Part shown: in pieces, positions 26,476 through 36,607 of the stretch
Numbering within the stretch: the stretch's first letter is position 1
Layout: the number at the start of each line of letters is the position of its first letter
Origin: Tissierella sp. Yu-01
GTDB taxonomy: Bacteria > Bacillota > Clostridia > Tissierellales > Tissierellaceae
DNA: 64,000 nt
Direction: 5' to 3'
Assembly: GCF_029537395.1 (NCBI RefSeq)
Contig: NZ_CP120677.1
Location: forward strand, 124,001-188,000
Notes under the pieces: generated by a model
What the model was told of the DNA's origin: nothing
Databases searched by the model: none
Seen by the model: the letters and a program-made list of their open reading frames with translations, nothing else
Translations under genes and position numbers: made by a program

Positions 26476-27612
26476 ATGCTAAAGAAAAAGGGGATAGTTT
26501 TTTTATTAGTAATGCTGATTTTATCACTTACAATAGTACAAGCCTTTGGTGAAACTGTTGAAGATTTAAAGAAACAGCAGCAGAATATCAATAAACAGAT
26601 AGATAAGACAAAGAATGAAATTAAGACCATACAAGGTAAAGCCAAAGATGTATCCAAGCAAATAGAAGAATTAGATTTAGCAATGGATAATGCTGCAACT
26701 GAATTACAAAAGGTTGAGACTCAATTAGAAGACTTAAATCTTCAGATTGATGTTACTCTAGAAGAGCTAAGAGACGCAGAACAAAAAGTAGAAGAACAGG
26801 AAGATAATTTTAATCAGAGAGTTAGAGTTATGTATATGAATGGGAATATAGGTACCTTAGAGGTCTTACTTGCATCAGCGGATGTAGAGGACTTTTTATC
26901 AAGGAAAGATATGTTACAATACATTGCAGAATATGATAAAGAATTGATAAGGTATATGAAGGAACAAAGAGATATCATAGATTCTAAAAAGACTGAACTT
27001 GAAGCACAAAGAGCTTCCGTAGAAGTCACAAAATCTAAGATTGAAGCTAGAAAAAAAGATTTAGAAACAGCTACTAGAGAAAAAGAAATTTTAATGGGAA
27101 GACTTCAACAGGATATAAAATCATTTGAAGCTGAATATGATAAACTTAATGATTATGCAAAACAAATAGAAAGCAAAATTGTAAAGTTACAAAGGAATAC
27201 AGGTCCTTATACTGGGGGGAAAATGGACTGGCCAGTACCTGGACATTCAAGGATAAGTTCTTATTATGGTTATAGAATTCATCCAATATTCAAAACTAAA
27301 AAGCTTCACACAGGAATTGACATTCCAGCACCAACAGGTACTGCTATAAAATCAGCAGCAGCAGGAACAGTTATATACGCAGATTGGTTAGGTGGATATG
27401 GTAAGGCTATAATGGTAGACCACGGCGGCGGAATAGTTACATTATATGGTCACAACTCAGCATTAACAGCTAAAGTTGGACAAACTGTTAGTAGAGGGCA
27501 AACTATAGCTAAAGCAGGAAGTACAGGAAACTCAACAGGACCACATTGTCACTTTGAAGTAAGAAAAAATGGTGCATATGTCGATCCATTGCCATGGGTA
27601 AAGGGGAATTAA
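26476..27612 (+). CDS. Coiled-coil M23 murein hydrolase (PcsB/EnvC-like)
   Basis: A 378-residue secreted peptidase, the likely effector of FtsEX. It has a signal peptide (about 1-24), a long Glu/Lys/Gln-rich coiled coil (about 25-235) that in relatives is inhibitory and bound by FtsX, then a LytM domain (about 255-375). The zinc site is intact: HPIFKTKKLHTGIDI (His, Asp) and GPHCHFEV (HxH). It is therefore probably an active endopeptidase, unlike E. coli EnvC, which lacks catalytic residues. ATG with GGAGGG, 11 bp after ftsX. Confidence 0.93.
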   Translation: MLKKKGIVFLLVMLILSLTIVQAFGETVEDLKKQQQNINKQIDKTKNEIKTIQGKAKDVSKQIEELDLAMDNAATELQKVETQLEDLNLQIDVTLEELRDAEQKVEEQEDNFNQRVRVMYMNGNIGTLEVLLASADVEDFLSRKDMLQYIAEYDKELIRYMKEQRDIIDSKKTELEAQRASVEVTKSKIEARKKDLETATREKEILMGRLQQDIKSFEAEYDKLNDYAKQIESKIVKLQRNTGPYTGGKMDWPVPGHSRISSYYGYRIHPIFKTKKLHTGIDIPAPTGTAIKSAAAGTVIYADWLGGYGKAIMVDHGGGIVTLYGHNSALTAKVGQTVSRGQTIAKAGSTGNSTGPHCHFEVRKNGAYVDPLPWVKGN

Positions 27613-27625
27613 TCCCCTTTTTTTT
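27601..27625 (+). terminator. Intrinsic terminator after the murein hydrolase
   Basis: AAGGGGA-ATTAA-TCCCCTT followed by a T run; the gene's stop codon lies in the loop. Confidence 0.85.
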
Positions 27626-27732
27626 GTTAGAAGATAGTTCGACTTATTGATATAAGTTTTCTCTATCTTGGAATAATAGTTGTTATAACATAATAGAATA
27701 TATTTAAAACCTAAACAATAGAGGTGGAGTAA

Positions 27733-28953
27733 ATGTCAAATAAGAAACCCATAATGATTGTAATTGTCTTATTAATAATCACTAATATTATTACCTTTAG
27801 TATAACTAATCTTGTTACATTGAGTTTTAATGATAAGGTAGTTATACCAAAGACACAATATGAGCAATTAAAGGATATCTATGAGGATTTTGGTAAGGTA
27901 ATGGCAATCAGGGAATACATAGATAATAGTTATTTAAGAGAAGTTGATGAAGATTCTTTGTTGGATGGGCAGTTGAAAGGTATGGTTCAAGCTCTTGAAG
28001 ATCCTTACTCTGTTTATATGACAAATGATGAGTTTACTAGTTTCACACAAGAAACAGCAGGAGTATATGGTGGTATCGGGGTTGTAGTAACTCCAGGAGA
28101 TGATAATTTAATAACTGTTGTTTCACCAATTGAAGGAACACCAGGAGAGAGAGCAGGTCTTAAGACTGGGGATAAGATAATTAAAGTAAATGGAGTTGAA
28201 TATCCAGCTGAAAAGATGGATGAGGCAGTCGCAGTTATGAAAGGTGAGCCTAATACTAAGGTCAGTCTAACAATAATGAGGCCAAATAGGAATAATGATT
28301 TTAAAGAAATTGATTTAGAAATTACTAGAGAAATTATTAGACTTATAACTGTGAAATCAGATGTTATCGACAATAATATAGGTTATTTAAAAATAACATC
28401 CTTTGATGAGATTACTTATGAGGATTTTATGAAGGAATTAGAATCCCTAAAGAATTCAAATGTTGAAGGAATAGTATTGGATTTAAGAAATAATCCTGGA
28501 GGATTATTGAATATTTGTGCTGATATAGCTGATGAGTTATTAGGAGAAGGGGATATTGTATATACTCAAACTAAAAATGGAGAAAGAGATTATCTAAAAT
28601 CCGATAAAAATAAGATAAATATCCCATTAGTAGTACTAGTTAATGAAGGAAGCGCAAGCGCATCAGAGATACTAGCAGGTGCTATAAAGGATCATGAACG
28701 AGGTGAATTAGTTGGAACAACAACCTTTGGAAAGGGAGTTGTACAAAGAATAAGAGACCTTGGTGATGGAACAGGATTGAAATTAACAGTATCGGAATAT
28801 TTTACACCAAAGGGTGTCAATATACACGGTATTGGTATAACTCCAGATATTGTTATAGAGTTGAATGAAGAAGCAGAAGGGATTGGGTCAGAGTATTTAG
28901 AACAAGATAACCAATTACAAAAGGCTATAGAAGTATTAAAATCAAAAATCTAG
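27733..28953 (+). CDS. Carboxy-terminal processing protease (S41, CtpB-like)
   Basis: A 406-residue membrane-anchored serine protease. It has an N-terminal transmembrane helix (PIMIVIVLLIITNIITFSI), a PDZ domain (about 95-185, with GGIGVVVTPGDDNLITVVSP), then the S41 core: GIVLDLRNNPGGLL, the nucleophile Ser in NEGSASASEILAGAIKD and the general-base Lys in GTTTFGKGVVQ. In Bacillus CtpB is encoded between ftsEX and minJ and acts in sporulation signalling. GAGGTGG before ATG. Confidence 0.93.
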   Translation: MSNKKPIMIVIVLLIITNIITFSITNLVTLSFNDKVVIPKTQYEQLKDIYEDFGKVMAIREYIDNSYLREVDEDSLLDGQLKGMVQALEDPYSVYMTNDEFTSFTQETAGVYGGIGVVVTPGDDNLITVVSPIEGTPGERAGLKTGDKIIKVNGVEYPAEKMDEAVAVMKGEPNTKVSLTIMRPNRNNDFKEIDLEITREIIRLITVKSDVIDNNIGYLKITSFDEITYEDFMKELESLKNSNVEGIVLDLRNNPGGLLNICADIADELLGEGDIVYTQTKNGERDYLKSDKNKINIPLVVLVNEGSASASEILAGAIKDHERGELVGTTTFGKGVVQRIRDLGDGTGLKLTVSEYFTPKGVNIHGIGITPDIVIELNEEAEGIGSEYLEQDNQLQKAIEVLKSKI

Positions 28954-28973
28954 ATAATAAAGGGGAAGTTAGA

Positions 28974-30026
28974 ATGTATGGATTATATCTAATTATTTAT
29001 TTTACGATAATTGATATTATCAAAACGCTAATTTCTCCCTTTTTTATGCTTATTTTCCTAATCATATGGTATCAATACTATAAATTGAGCAAATCCGAGT
29101 ACTGTATATCAATAAATAAATTTTCTCCATTACTTAGTGCTCTAAATTCCACCTTTTATGGGATCATCGGGGGGATTATTTCAACCGTTGCATTTATATA
29201 TCTTGAAGTGATAGTTGTGCCAACGGATTTTATGTATATTATTGTTATTGCAATATTGCTGTCCTTTATAAACACTAGATTTATGTGTATTGCTTATGGA
29301 GGAAGTATTATTTGTCTAATTAGTATTATCTTTGGATTCCCTACTATAGATACTACTGACATAATGCTGGTAGTCGCGACATTGCATATAGTTGAGAGCA
29401 TTCTAATACTATTTAATGGTTATAGAGGTAAATTTCCAGCATTTTTTGAACAAAGAGGTGAATATGTGGGAGGTTATAATATTAACCGTTTTTGGCCTTT
29501 GCCCTTTGTCATTTTTATTGGAGATGGCTTAATTAGACCAGTTACATTGATGGCTATACTATCCTATGGAGATTTTACACTTACTTTTCCAAGAAGAAAA
29601 ATAGTAGCAACAAGTATAGTTTTGTTTTTATACAGTTCTTTGTTGATGGTAATAATCAAATTGAATTTAGCTCCAATTGTGCCTCCAATAGTAGCCTTAA
29701 TAGGTCATGAATTTATAATATATATTAATAAAATGAGAGAAAAAAGTAGAATTCCGATGTTTACAAATACAAAACAAGGTGTGAGAGTAATAGATATATC
29801 TAAAAGAGGAATAGCAAAAGATATAGGAATATCAATTGGAGATATAATTTTAACCATAAACGAAGTCACAGTAAATAGCTCAAAGGATATAGAAGAAATA
29901 GAAAGTTTAAACAATATAAATTGGAGAATTAATTATTTTAATATGAATAAAGGCTTAAGTACAAAACTATATCAGGGGAATAAAAAAACCCTAGGAATAT
30001 CTGTGGTTCCTAGGGGGCTGTACTAA
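28974..30026 (+). CDS. MinJ-like polytopic PDZ protein
   Basis: A 350-residue protein with about seven or eight transmembrane helices (residues 5-255) and a C-terminal cytoplasmic or juxtamembrane PDZ domain (about 258-345: TKQGVRVIDISKRGIAKDIG, ISIGDIILTINEVTV). Bacillus MinJ has the same plan, links DivIVA to MinD, and lies in the same place (ftsEX-ctpB-minJ-uvrBA). Sequence identity cannot be judged here, so the name rests on architecture and synteny. The last codons overlap the end of the convergent lipoprotein gene and contain that gene's terminator. Confidence 0.8.
   Translation: MYGLYLIIYFTIIDIIKTLISPFFMLIFLIIWYQYYKLSKSEYCISINKFSPLLSALNSTFYGIIGGIISTVAFIYLEVIVVPTDFMYIIVIAILLSFINTRFMCIAYGGSIICLISIIFGFPTIDTTDIMLVVATLHIVESILILFNGYRGKFPAFFEQRGEYVGGYNINRFWPLPFVIFIGDGLIRPVTLMAILSYGDFTLTFPRRKIVATSIVLFLYSSLLMVIIKLNLAPIVPPIVALIGHEFIIYINKMREKSRIPMFTNTKQGVRVIDISKRGIAKDIGISIGDIILTINEVTVNSSKDIEEIESLNNINWRINYFNMNKGLSTKLYQGNKKTLGISVVPRGLY
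29982..30015 (-). terminator. Intrinsic terminator of the lipoprotein gene, inside the minJ-like CDS
   Basis: On the minus strand CCCTAGGAA-N9-TTCCTAGGG (29989-30015) is followed by seven U (29982-29988). It overlaps the stop codon of the minus gene (30010-30012) and encodes the final residues of the plus-strand MinJ-like protein. Confidence 0.8.
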
Positions 30027-31605
30027 CCAATTTTTCTAAATCAACAGAATATATTATTTCTGATTTTTCTGCTTCAAAAGGTACGACTAAATCAACATAA
30101 ATAAGATTTTTGTCTTTGTTGTAGAATATTCTGTCACTATTAACCTTTGTAATGGAGGTTAATTCTTTATTTTTTTGATTATATTCATAAATTGTAAAAT
30201 CATTTACTGTTTGATTTTTCTCAACGACAAAGAGTTCGTTTTCCGGGAGTACAGATATGGATGCTACATTGAGATCTATTTTATCATGCAATTTATCATT
30301 TTCTATATCATATATATAAAGAATATTTCTATCATCTTTTTCATTTTTCTTTAAGTATGCAATAGAGTTATCGTTGATTAGCCTTGCATAAAATCCATTG
30401 TCTATATATTTCATATCTTCCCAATCAGTTGTGATATATATATTTTTATTTATTTGTGTATCATGATTCTCTACTATTATATAAATATCATTATATATTC
30501 TAAAATCAGCAATATTCTTTTTTGAGTCTATAATTAATTCAGTTATGTCATTTTTAATATTGTAATTATATATTTTAGTACTTTCTAAATCATTAACTAG
30601 AACGAAAAGATTACTCTTATCCTTCCATCTTGTAAGAGAAGGTACGAAGACATCTTCTATTAAAACCTTGTAGGCTTTATTCTCGTTTGTACTTATAATG
30701 TACAGTTCATTACTCGTCCCATTGTTTTCTATAACAGAAATATATTTATAATCTGGAGAATAGCAAGCAGACAATATATTTAAATTTGTAAAATATAATC
30801 TTGTTTTTTCATTTTTCTTTATATCATAACGCCATATACTTTCTGTTTTTAGTGTTGTATTAGGATCTATCTCCGACTTTAGATACAGGATATATTTGTC
30901 CATTATATAATCTAGAACATGACCATCATCAATATATGAAGAAATAAAACCTTTTTTAGATTGTATTATTTGAGCGCTATTTGCATCAAGTTCAACAGAA
31001 AGATTAACTAATGGAGTTTCAGGGTTATCTTTATCAAAAATACTATAGTAAGTTATATCCCAAATAAACCTATCGTCAATTCTTTTAAGATTTGCCTCTG
31101 GTACTGTATTTGCAGTCACATTAAAATCAGACTTTACCTTGTTAATTGCATCGTTTAGACCTAATTTAAAACTTATGGGTTCAAAGTTCTCATTAATTAT
31201 ATTGAATTTTATATTCTCTAAGTTAGTTAGTTTTGTGCTCTTTAAATCCAAAGCAATTTGTGGAACTGCTAGTTGCATATCTTCCTCATTTATTTCATTA
31301 ACCACATGAATATTGATTATATTTCCCTTTTTTACTACCTGTTCAATTTGGATACCGGAGGTCTCCAACAATCCAACATTAACCAATAATTGAATTTCAT
31401 TATTCTTTTTTATTACCTCAACCTTTGGCTCAATTGATTGATATCCCTTTGATAGGATGACCTTATCAATTTTATATTTTATTTCTTCATCATTATCGGA
31501 TAAGGTTTGGGTATCTTTATTTAGGAAAGGTAAATCATCTATACTGCATCCGGCGAGTGAAATTGTAATAAGTATAACTAGGATTATTGATAAAATATGC
31601 TTCAT
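30010..31605 (-). CDS. Lipoprotein with predicted beta-propeller
   Basis: A 531-residue exported lipoprotein: signal HILSIILVILITISLAGC (Cys about residue 19), then an N-terminal module with GerMN-like features (IDKVILSKGYQSIEPKVEVI, a substrate-binding-like beta/alpha unit to about 220). The C-terminal half is made of repeated strands of the SACYSPDYKYISVIENNG and NIYNYNIKND type, suggesting a six-bladed TolB/WD-like propeller. ATG 31605 is chosen, as GGAGG lies 11 bp upstream; a GTG at 31626 would overlap that site. I know no functional name. It is divergent from uvrB. Confidence 0.78.
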   Translation of the reverse strand: MKHILSIILVILITISLAGCSIDDLPFLNKDTQTLSDNDEEIKYKIDKVILSKGYQSIEPKVEVIKKNNEIQLLVNVGLLETSGIQIEQVVKKGNIINIHVVNEINEEDMQLAVPQIALDLKSTKLTNLENIKFNIINENFEPISFKLGLNDAINKVKSDFNVTANTVPEANLKRIDDRFIWDITYYSIFDKDNPETPLVNLSVELDANSAQIIQSKKGFISSYIDDGHVLDYIMDKYILYLKSEIDPNTTLKTESIWRYDIKKNEKTRLYFTNLNILSACYSPDYKYISVIENNGTSNELYIISTNENKAYKVLIEDVFVPSLTRWKDKSNLFVLVNDLESTKIYNYNIKNDITELIIDSKKNIADFRIYNDIYIIVENHDTQINKNIYITTDWEDMKYIDNGFYARLINDNSIAYLKKNEKDDRNILYIYDIENDKLHDKIDLNVASISVLPENELFVVEKNQTVNDFTIYEYNQKNKELTSITKVNSDRIFYNKDKNLIYVDLVVPFEAEKSEIIYSVDLEKLVSTAP

Positions 31606-31666
31606 TAGAGTATTCGCCTCCTTCACTTCATTTTACAATATATTAGATTTTTCATCAATAATAGTT

Positions 31667-31694
31667 TTGACAATAATGTATAATATTATATAAT
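31667..31694 (+). promoter_or_regulatory. uvrB promoter
   Basis: TTGACA (31667-31672), 16 bp, TATAAT (31689-31694). The LexA-type box lies just after the -10. Confidence 0.75.
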
Positions 31695-31705
31695 AGTATG
31701 GTAGT

Positions 31706-31717
31706 GAACAAATGTTC
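31706..31717. promoter_or_regulatory. LexA (Cheo-type) SOS box upstream of uvrB
   Basis: GAACAAATGTTC is a perfect match to the Firmicute LexA core GAAC-N4-GTTC. It lies about 12 bp after the -10 box and 17 bp before the uvrB start codon, where LexA would block transcription. uvrB is an SOS gene in many Firmicutes. Confidence 0.88.
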
Positions 31718-31733
31718 ATGTGAGGTGAAATTT

Positions 31734-33701
31734 ATGAATAAGTTTGAAATAGAATCAAGTTATAAGCCTACGGGAGATCAACCTGAGGCAATTGAAAAAT
31801 TAGTCCATGGTCTTAATGCTAATTTAAAGCATCAGACCTTACTTGGTGTAACAGGTTCCGGTAAGACCTTTACCATGGCTAATATAATTGAAAAAGTACA
31901 AAAACCGACTTTGGTTATTGCACATAATAAAACTTTGGCATACCAATTAGCCAGTGAATTCAAGGAATTTTTCCCGAATAATGCAGTTGAGTATTTCGTA
32001 AGTTATTATGATTATTATCAACCAGAAGCTTATGTGCCTCAAACTGATACCTTTATTGAAAAGGATAGTTCCATCAATGATGAAATAGATAAGCTACGTC
32101 ACTCGGCTACTGCGGCTCTTTTTGAAAGAAGAGATGTGATAATTGTAGCTTCTGTGTCTTGCATATATGGATTGGGAGACCCAATTGATTATGAAAATTT
32201 GACACTATCATTACGTCCTGGAATGATAAAGGACAGAGATGAGATAATGAGGAAACTCATTGATATACAATATATGCGAAATGACATCAATTTTGTCAGG
32301 GGAACTTTTAGGGTAAGAGGGGATGTTCTTGAAATTTTTCCTGCAGCATCTAGTGAAAACACCATAAGGGTAGAATTCTTTGGGGATGAGATTGAGAGAT
32401 TAGTAGAAGTTAATCATTTAACTGGTGAAATAATTGGATATAGAAATCATGTGTGGATATTTCCTGCTTCTCACTTTGCTACTACTGAGGATAAAGTCAA
32501 TAAAGCAATTGATTCTATTGAAATAGAATTAAGAGAGAGAATAAAAGAATTCAAGGACAAAGAAAAATTAGTTGAGGCCCAAAGAATTGAGCAAAGAACT
32601 AGATATGATATTGAGATGTTAAGTGAAATGGGCTTTTGTTCTGGAATAGAGAACTACTCTAGACATATGAGTCAAAGACCTCCTGGAAGCAAGCCTTATA
32701 CTTTAATTGACTATTTTCCAGATGATTTCTTGATAATTGTTGATGAGTCCCATGTGACGATACCACAGATAAGGGGTATGTATGAGGGAGACAAATCAAG
32801 AAAAACCAACTTAGTGGAGTACGGATTTAGGTTACCATCAGCTTTAGATAATAGACCATTAAAGTTTAATGAATTTGAGGGCATGGTTAACCAGATAATT
32901 TATGTTTCAGCGACCCCTGGTCCTTATGAAAAGGAGCACACACAAAACACTGTTGAGCAGATAATAAGACCTACGGGCTTGTTGGATCCAGTTATTGAAG
33001 TTAGACCTACAAAACATCAGATAGATGATTTGGTATCTGAGATTAGTAAAGTTGTTGAAAGAAAAGAAAGAGTTTTAGTTACCACTCTTACAAAGAAAAT
33101 GGCAGAAGATCTTACAAATTACTTCAAGGAAATAGGTATTAAGGTCACATATCTTCATTCAGATGTAGACACAATAGAAAGAATGGAGATACTTAGAGAC
33201 CTTAGACTAGGGAAATATGATGTATTAGTGGGTATAAATCTATTAAGGGAAGGCTTGGATTTACCTGAAGTCTCATTGGTAGCAATTTTAGATGCAGATA
33301 AGGAAGGTTTCTTAAGAAGTGAAACCTCATTGATACAGACTGTAGGTAGAGCTGCTAGAAATGTTGAAGGTAAGGTTATAATGTATGCTGATAATATGAC
33401 TAAATCTATGGAAAAAGCCATATCAGAAACAAACAGAAGAAGAGAAATTCAAGATCAATATAACAAAGAACACAATATAACTCCTAAATCCATTATTAAG
33501 GGAGTAAGAAATATAATAGAAGCTACAATAGTAGCTGAAGAAGAAGTTCAATACGATGAGAAATTTAGTAATGAAGAGATAGAAGCAATGATATCTGGAG
33601 TAGAAACAGCTATGCTTAAGGCTGCTGAAGAACTTAACTTCGAAAAAGCAGCTGAATTAAGAGACAAGATTATAGAACTAAAGAAGATGCTAAAACGTTG
33701 A
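31734..33701 (+). CDS. uvrB: Excinuclease ABC subunit B
   Basis: Damage-verifying helicase of nucleotide excision repair. From ATG 31734 (GAGGTGA upstream) it has 655 residues; a GTG-like upstream extension would run through the SOS box and is rejected. Walker [17 protein letters not shown]; the DNA-clamping beta-hairpin [21 protein letters not shown] (as [21 protein letters not shown]); helicase motifs [15 protein letters not shown] and GRAARN; a C-terminal UVR motif ([17 protein letters not shown]). Co-transcribed with uvrA. Confidence 0.97.
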   Translation: MNKFEIESSYKPTGDQPEAIEKLVHGLNANLKHQTLLGVTGSGKTFTMANIIEKVQKPTLVIAHNKTLAYQLASEFKEFFPNNAVEYFVSYYDYYQPEAYVPQTDTFIEKDSSINDEIDKLRHSATAALFERRDVIIVASVSCIYGLGDPIDYENLTLSLRPGMIKDRDEIMRKLIDIQYMRNDINFVRGTFRVRGDVLEIFPAASSENTIRVEFFGDEIERLVEVNHLTGEIIGYRNHVWIFPASHFATTEDKVNKAIDSIEIELRERIKEFKDKEKLVEAQRIEQRTRYDIEMLSEMGFCSGIENYSRHMSQRPPGSKPYTLIDYFPDDFLIIVDESHVTIPQIRGMYEGDKSRKTNLVEYGFRLPSALDNRPLKFNEFEGMVNQIIYVSATPGPYEKEHTQNTVEQIIRPTGLLDPVIEVRPTKHQIDDLVSEISKVVERKERVLVTTLTKKMAEDLTNYFKEIGIKVTYLHSDVDTIERMEILRDLRLGKYDVLVGINLLREGLDLPEVSLVAILDADKEGFLRSETSLIQTVGRAARNVEGKVIMYADNMTKSMEKAISETNRRREIQDQYNKEHNITPKSIIKGVRNIIEATIVAEEEVQYDEKFSNEEIEAMISGVETAMLKAAEELNFEKAAELRDKIIELKKMLKR

Positions 33702-33712
33702 GGTGTAAATAA

Positions 33713-36544
33713 ATGATTAAAGACAATATAGTAATACGTGGAGCAAAGGTGAACAACCTTAAGAATGTAAGCCTAGAGCTTCCTAGAAATAAATTCATAG
33801 TATTCACAGGGCTAAGTGGTTCGGGAAAATCCTCTTTAGCCTTTGATACAATCTATGCAGAAGGTCAAAGAAGATATGTAGAATCATTATCAAGTTATGC
33901 AAGACAGTTTTTAGGTCAAATGGACAAACCAGATGTGGAGTATATAGAAGGTTTATCACCTTCTATAGCCATAGATCAAAAGACAACATCTAATAATCCT
34001 AGGTCAACAGTAGGTACAGTAACGGAAATCTATGATTATATAAGACTTCTATATGCTAGAATTGGCACTCCATATTGCCCGGTGTGTGGAAGAGAAATAG
34101 CAAGTCAAACAGTTGAGCAGATGGTAGATAAGATTATGGAATTACCAGATAGAACGAAACTTCAACTTTTAGCTCCTGTAATAAGAGGCAAAAAAGGTGA
34201 ACATGTAAAGGTAATTCAACAAATTAAAAAGGAAGGTTATGTTAGAGTAGTTATAGATGATGAGATGTATGATCTATCTGAAGATATTAAACTTGAAAAG
34301 AATAAGAAACATTCTATTGAAATAGTAGTAGACAGAATAGTTGTAAAAGAAGGAATTGAAGCTAGACTTGCGGAATCAATAGAGGCAGCGTTAAAAATAG
34401 CTGATGGATTGGTAATAGCAGATTTAATGGATGGAAATAGAATGATGTTCAGCTCTAAATTAGCATGCCCAGACCATAATATAGCTATTGAGGAGTTATC
34501 ACCAAGGGCATTTTCCTTTAATAGTCCCTTTGGAGCCTGCCCAACTTGTAATGGACTAGGATTCCATAAGGAAATAGATCCAGATTTAATAATTCCTAAC
34601 AAGGAACTAAGCATCAATGAAGGAGCAATTGCACCTTATAGTAATGCTAAAGAATCAACATATTATTACGAAATGATAAGGTCCATAGCACAAAGCAACG
34701 GATTTAGTCTAGATGAACCTATTAAGAAAGCACCTAAGAAGTTTATTGATGAAGTTTTATATGGGACAGAAGGTAATATTACCTTTGAATTTAATAGTCA
34801 TTTCGATGATGAAGGAATGAGAAACCATACAGGTAAATTTGAAGGAATCATCCCTAATCTAGAAAGAAGATATAGGAGTACAAATTCCGATTATATGAAG
34901 GATAAGATCGATGAATACATGGTAGAAACACCTTGTCCAAAATGCCATGGTCATAGATTAAGAGATGAAGTATTATCAGTTAAAATCAATAATCTTAACA
35001 TATCAGAAGTTACTGATCTTTCTATAGTAAAGGCAATAGAATTCTTTGAAAATCTTGTTTTAACAGAAAAGGAAAAGATTATTGGTGAACAAGTATTGAA
35101 GGAAATAAAAGAGAGGCTTCTATTCTTAAAAGATGTAGGTTTAGATTACCTGACATTATCTAGAATGGCAGGTACATTATCAGGTGGTGAATCACAGAGA
35201 ATAAGGCTAGCAACTCAGATTGGTTCCAGCCTTGTTGGGGTAGTATATGTACTAGATGAGCCTAGTATAGGATTACATCAAAGGGACAATGAGAAATTAC
35301 TTAATTCTCTTAGAAACCTTACAAATGTAGGTAATACATTAGTTGTAGTAGAACATGATGAGGATACAATGTATGAGGCAGATCATATTGTAGATATCGG
35401 ACCAGGTGCTGGTATACATGGTGGACAAATCATTGCACAAGGTACAGCTGATGATATTAAGAACAACCCAAATTCTATTACAGGAGCATATTTATCAGGT
35501 AGACTAAAAATTGAAATACCTGAGAAGAGAACTCCAACTAATGGCAAATGGTTAGAAGTCATAGGAGCGAAGGAAAACAACCTTAAAAATATTAATGTAA
35601 AGATTCCAATAGGGTTATTTACATGTATAACAGGAGTTTCAGGTTCTGGTAAGAGCTCATTGGTAAATGAAATTCTGTATAAAACTTTAGTCAATAAGCT
35701 TAATAATGCAAAACAGAAACCAGGTAAGTTTAAGGAAATTAAGGGTGTGGAACATTTGGATAAGGTTATAGAAATCGACCAGAGTCCAATAGGTAGAACT
35801 CCTAGATCAAATCCTGCAACATATACTGGACTATTTGATTATATAAGGGATTTGTTTGCCATGACTAATGAAGCTAAGATGAGAGGCTATGACAAAGGTA
35901 GGTTTAGTTTTAATGTTAAAGGTGGAAGATGTGAGGCATGTAGTGGAGATGGTATATTAAAAGTTGAAATGCACTTTTTGCCTGATGTTTATGTTCCATG
36001 TGAAGTATGTAAGGGTAAGAGATATAATAGAGAAACTCTACAGGTAAAATATAAAGGAAAATCTATTTCAGATATATTGGACATGACAGTAGAGGAGGGT
36101 GTTGAGTTTTTCCAAAATATCCCAAGGATTCATAGAAAGCTTCAGACATTATTAGATGTAGGTCTAGGATATATTAAGATAGGTCAACCATCAACAGAAC
36201 TATCTGGCGGGGAAGCTCAGAGGGTAAAACTTGCTACTGAACTATCTAAGAGAGCAACTGGAAAAACAATTTATATACTTGATGAACCAACTACAGGATT
36301 ACATGCAGCAGATATTCATAAGCTAGTTAAAGTGCTGAACCAACTTGTCGAAGGTGGAAATACTGTCGTAGTAATCGAGCATAATCTTGACGTAATTAAA
36401 ACTGCTGATCATATAATAGATTTAGGACCTGAAGGTGGAGATAAGGGTGGTACTATTATTGCCACAGGAACTCCTGAGGAAGTAAGCAATAACCCGGATT
36501 CACATACGGGTAGATTCTTAAAAAAAGTACTAGAACGTAATTAA
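33713..36544 (+). CDS. uvrA: Excinuclease ABC subunit A
   Basis: Damage-sensing ATPase of excision repair. It has 943 residues, normal length, with two ABC modules: Walker [15 protein letters not shown] and [13 protein letters not shown]; signatures [12 protein letters not shown] and [12 protein letters not shown]; zinc modules including [16 protein letters not shown] and CEACSGDG...[11 protein letters not shown] at 33713 lies 11 bp after uvrB with GAGGTG upstream. Confidence 0.98.
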   Translation: MIKDNIVIRGAKVNNLKNVSLELPRNKFIVFTGLSGSGKSSLAFDTIYAEGQRRYVESLSSYARQFLGQMDKPDVEYIEGLSPSIAIDQKTTSNNPRSTVGTVTEIYDYIRLLYARIGTPYCPVCGREIASQTVEQMVDKIMELPDRTKLQLLAPVIRGKKGEHVKVIQQIKKEGYVRVVIDDEMYDLSEDIKLEKNKKHSIEIVVDRIVVKEGIEARLAESIEAALKIADGLVIADLMDGNRMMFSSKLACPDHNIAIEELSPRAFSFNSPFGACPTCNGLGFHKEIDPDLIIPNKELSINEGAIAPYSNAKESTYYYEMIRSIAQSNGFSLDEPIKKAPKKFIDEVLYGTEGNITFEFNSHFDDEGMRNHTGKFEGIIPNLERRYRSTNSDYMKDKIDEYMVETPCPKCHGHRLRDEVLSVKINNLNISEVTDLSIVKAIEFFENLVLTEKEKIIGEQVLKEIKERLLFLKDVGLDYLTLSRMAGTLSGGESQRIRLATQIGSSLVGVVYVLDEPSIGLHQRDNEKLLNSLRNLTNVGNTLVVVEHDEDTMYEADHIVDIGPGAGIHGGQIIAQGTADDIKNNPNSITGAYLSGRLKIEIPEKRTPTNGKWLEVIGAKENNLKNINVKIPIGLFTCITGVSGSGKSSLVNEILYKTLVNKLNNAKQKPGKFKEIKGVEHLDKVIEIDQSPIGRTPRSNPATYTGLFDYIRDLFAMTNEAKMRGYDKGRFSFNVKGGRCEACSGDGILKVEMHFLPDVYVPCEVCKGKRYNRETLQVKYKGKSISDILDMTVEEGVEFFQNIPRIHRKLQTLLDVGLGYIKIGQPSTELSGGEAQRVKLATELSKRATGKTIYILDEPTTGLHAADIHKLVKVLNQLVEGGNTVVVIEHNLDVIKTADHIIDLGPEGGDKGGTIIATGTPEEVSNNPDSHTGRFLKKVLERN

Positions 36545-36569
36545 TAACAGGGGTAAATCCTGTACCTTA

Positions 36570-36592
36570 GGGCGGTAAATCCGCCCTTTTAA
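36570..36592 (+). terminator. Intrinsic terminator after uvrA
   Basis: GGGCGG-taaat-CCGCCC followed by TTTT. Confidence 0.82.
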
Positions 36593-36607
36593 ATTAGGGG
36601 GATGAAG

